DNA of 33,635 nt, from assembly GCA_023396415.1 (NCBI GenBank), contig JAEWWJ010000010.1, positions 1 to 33,635 on the forward strand, in the 5' to 3' direction. The notes beneath the pieces were generated by a model. The model was not told the DNA's origin, made no database searches, and saw only the letters and a list, made by a program, of their open reading frames with translations. Positions 30,669-33,635 of this stretch are shown in pieces. Source of the DNA: Bacteroidota bacterium. Its GTDB lineage: Bacteria; Bacteroidota; Bacteroidia; Bacteroidales; F082. Both the position numbers and the translations under genes were made by a program. Numbering within the stretch: the stretch's first letter is position 1; the number at the start of each line of letters is the position of its first letter.

Positions 30669-33635
30669 ATGAGTAGGAAAACTACTTCTACATTTTGGTT
30701 CCCTATGCTGCTACTTTTTATAGCACTATGGGCTGGGCAAAACGTTTTTGGTTTTAACGGAGACGCACCACGTGCTTTTCCATTGACTGAAGATTTTGAA
30801 TCCGGAACCACCATTCCAAGCACTTGGAGCGTTTACAACGTTGATGCAGGTGGATCAACTTGGGGCGTTTCGCCCACCATCAACCACACCCCCGGAGGCA
30901 GTAAAGCTGCTTATCACAACTATGCTTCGGGCAGTCAAAACGGCTGGTTGGTTACCCCTGCCTTGGCGTTGCCGGCATCGGGATCTATGTTTGCAACCTT
31001 TTGGAACATCAACGTAGATCCGGGCTATTACGAAAAAAAACAGTGTGCTCATCAGCACAACGGGCAGCGATCCGGCCACAGCAAATTATGTTGAATTGTG
31101 GTCGCCGACCTCAGTCACCGGCGATTGGGAAAAAGTTGTACTTAACCTTGCTGCTTATGCAGGTCAAACCGTGCATATTGCTTTCCAATATGAAGGCAAT
31201 TTTGCTCACGCCTGGAGCATTGACGATGTTTACATTGGAAACGATGTGAACACCAGTCCAAAAATTGAGATAAACCCTAATGCCATCACAATTGTAGCTC
31301 CTTTAAACGGTAGCTCAACCAAAAATTTAAACATCAAGAACACTGGAATTAATGATTTAACTTACTCATTGATTGTAAGTTACACCGGAACTACTGAAGG
31401 CTTTCTAACTGCTGCTCCCCTAACAGGAACTGTTACCGGAGGCAACAGCCAATCCGTTGTTTTAACCTTTAATGCTACTGGACTTGAATTGGGCAACTAT
31501 ACCGCCATGATTCAAGTTACCAGCAACGATCCTGATGCTGCAATTACCGAAGTGCCGGTCACATTAAATGTAATTGAAGGTGGAAACATCGAAGTGCACG
31601 TGATGGTTCAAGACTATACATTCCCTTCGGATATTAGCGAAAATGGTCAATGGGTGCCTATTACCGCTTTTGGTGGTGGTAGCTCTGTTTGGCAAAAAGG
31701 GGTTGGTGAAATCCCTGTTAATGGAGAAGAACTCATTATTCAGGCTGTTTCAGAAAATGGTATCGTTTCAGGAAACAAACTCAACCCCGATGTCACCGTT
31801 GGAGGCAATGGTGTACAAATGTCGGGATATTACAACGCTCAAAATGGCGAATGGACTTTCCTTCCCATCAATCCTGCTGCTGGCAATCCTACAACAAATG
31901 ATTACAATTCCAATTGGGGAATGTCGGCCGATGGCCTAATACATGTAGGAATGCAATACATGGCCAATGGCAGCTATCGTGCCTACAAATGGACAGAAGC
32001 CGACGGTTTTGAGATGATTGGAAATGCCCTCTCATCCGGAAATCGTCCCAACGGAATCAGCAATGACGGAAGCGTCGTGTATGGATGGGCCGATATGCCT
32101 TCCGTTTCACGATCACCCGTTATTTGGTACAACAACGAAGTGATTCAAATTGCCCCAGATACTGATGGTGAAGCCTTTGGCGCTTCTTCTGATGGAAGTT
32201 ACGTTGTGGGCACTGTTGAAGAAGAGGTTTTCATTTGGACACCACAGGGAGTCACCTTTTTCCAAAACACCTTAAACCAAGGTATGATATCACCCACATG
32301 CGTAGCCGATGATGGAACTGTTTTTGGTTTTACTGCCGATGGATGGCCTCCATTTCCTGATGTAAGAAGAGCATTTGCAAGAACAATTGACGGCGAACTG
32401 ATGACTTTTAATGATTATGCTTTTTCACTTGGCATGTTCGATGCCGCTGATTGGCTTTTCTATAGCATCAATGGTGTAACTCCTGATGGAACTAAATTTG
32501 TTGGAGCCGGAATTAATCCTGATGGACAAACTGTTTCTTTCATGATTGATTTTAGTGCATCTATCCCAGCTATTCAAATTACTCCCGATGCGCTGAGTGA
32601 GGAACTCCTCGGCGGTGAAACATCCACGCAAACACTTACCGTTGCTAATACAGGCAATGCTCCGCTCAATTTTGATGTAGCCATCAATTATATGCCTTCG
32701 GGAATGAATATGCAACACGCTGTTGTTCCTCAAGGCCCTGTTAAAGAAGTTTCTGATATTGATATCAGCAAAACTTCAACAAGAGGAGGAAATCCTTCGA
32801 CAACAAAAGCAAGAGATGGTTTCGTACTTCATTATGATGGAGACAATGTTGATGCCATTGGTGCCAACGCCGGAGGTGACATCTTTACTATGGTTCGCTT
32901 CCCGCAAGAATTAGTTGCAAGCCTTGCCGGTGCCACCATCAACTCGGTTGATCTGTATGTAAATGATTTACCTACGGTTGCAAAACTTATCATCCGCGAA
33001 GCGGGAACGACAACAACACCCGGAGCCATCATTCTCGAACAGTTGTTTGTTCCAAGCGCCATGTCATGGAACACCGTTTCCCTAACAACACCATTGGCTT
33101 TAACAGGAAATGATATTTGGATTGGTTGCCACTACATCCACGATGCCGGTTCATATGTTGCCGGTGTTGATGGTGGTCCGGTCAACCCAAATGGTGATTT
33201 TATTTCAATTGACGGAATCGTTTGGGATAGACTCTCCGATTTCGGATTCAGCAACAATTGGAACCTCCGTGCCAACTTACAACTCGGAACCGGCAGCTGG
33301 TTAAGCATTGATCCCTCGGTAGCCACTGTTGAAGCAGGATCTACCCTTGATTTGGCAGCTCATTTTGATGCCGGAACCCTTGGAAACGGCGATTATTTTG
33401 CCTCCCTTATTTTCAGCAGCAACGCCACAGCTAATAGCACATTAACGATACCCGTAAGCTTAAACGTTCAAGGAAGTGAAATTTGCTATCCTACCCCTCG
33501 CAACCTTTCCGGCACTACATCAGGCCAAAACGTCACCCTTACCTGGCAAGTACCTGACTTTGGCGGCGGTGGCGGCACCACCACCGACTTTGTTGAAGGC
33601 TTCGAGGCCGGCACTTTGCCAGCAGGTTGGGTGAT
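30669..33635 (+). pseudogene. Large secreted multidomain adhesin-like protein, frameshifted at an A8 run and cut by right edge
   Basis: Reading starts at ATG 30669 and stops at 31094, but dropping one A from the A8 run at 31033-31040 restores one open frame to the window end, about 988 residues in all. Domains by corrected residue number: signal peptide 1-29; choice-of-anchor J/cleaved-adhesin-like domain about 38-192 (FPLTEDFESG to AWSIDDVYIGN); choice-of-anchor D-like domain about 196-300; HAF-repeat-like region about 350-620 (RPNGISNDGSVVYG); a second anchor D-like domain from about 634; a jelly-roll-like region 710-870; another beta domain 876-935; and the start of a second adhesin domain (FVEGFEAGTLPAGW). 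The intact downstream frame suggests a homopolymer error, phase variation or slippage rather than long decay. Likely a type IX secretion cargo; the C-terminal signal is not in view. Confidence 0.8.

Noticed and set aside
31001..31939. Short plus-strand frames at 31001-31249 and 31643-31939 as separate genes
   Set aside because: Their sequences are out of frame with the adhesin reading, which is open throughout once one A is removed at 31033-31040.
1..33635. CRISPR arrays, tRNA or rRNA genes, insertion sequences and toxin-antitoxin pairs
   Set aside because: No regularly spaced repeats, cloverleaf-like sequences, transposase motifs or paired small genes were seen on reading both strands.

Overview
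The window comes from a member of the Bacteroidota, most like the Bacteroidales/Marinilabiliales side, though the order cannot be fixed from this sequence. The evidence is a TonB-dependent receptor with an N-terminal carboxypeptidase-regulatory-like domain, a giant adhesin of the type IX secretion cargo kind, promoters of the Bacteroidota type (TAnnTTTG with an upstream TTTG), A-rich rather than Shine-Dalgarno ribosome binding regions, and the Bacteroidota form of the Phe/Tyr operon. A Mn-type superoxide dismutase suggests at least some oxygen exposure. No mobile element, CRISPR array, tRNA or rRNA was seen.

Positions 1-3771 (minus strand) hold an aromatic amino acid operon read in the order leader peptide, attenuator, pheA, aminotransferase, fused DAHP synthase/chorismate mutase, tyrA (cut by the left edge). 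A 26-codon leader reads Tyr-Phe-Tyr-Tyr-Phe-Tyr-Phe and is followed by a strong intrinsic terminator just before pheA. Leader sequence can pair with the terminator arm or loop. This looks like a classic translation-coupled attenuator responding to Phe and Tyr, and it is the best find in the window.

Positions 3994-9411 hold a zinc-ribbon-like unknown protein, a PspC/LiaF-like envelope pair on the minus strand, a palindrome-rich intergenic region, then eukaryotic-type NADP isocitrate dehydrogenase and citrate synthase, closed by a bidirectional terminator. Positions 9426-13578 hold an exported alpha/beta hydrolase, a CPBP membrane protease and dnaX, which carries an A8 run after its Pro/Ala-rich linker.

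Positions 13996-21798 form a mostly plus-strand block: polysaccharide deacetylase-like protein, GNAT/FemAB-like acyltransferase, upp, an ABC permease, beta carbonic anhydrase, an NSS-family transporter, a membrane-anchored helix-hairpin-helix protein and rpmB. Positions 21898-26475 hold a TonB-dependent receptor, sodA and (minus strand) ornithine aminotransferase. Positions 26605-30297 hold a phospholipase D-type synthase coupled to a LytTR response regulator, divergent from a membrane TPR protein with a C-terminal DNA-binding domain. Both divergent genes have well-formed promoters. The right end holds a small charged protein and a secreted multidomain adhesin, broken by one extra A in an A8 run and continuing past the window edge.
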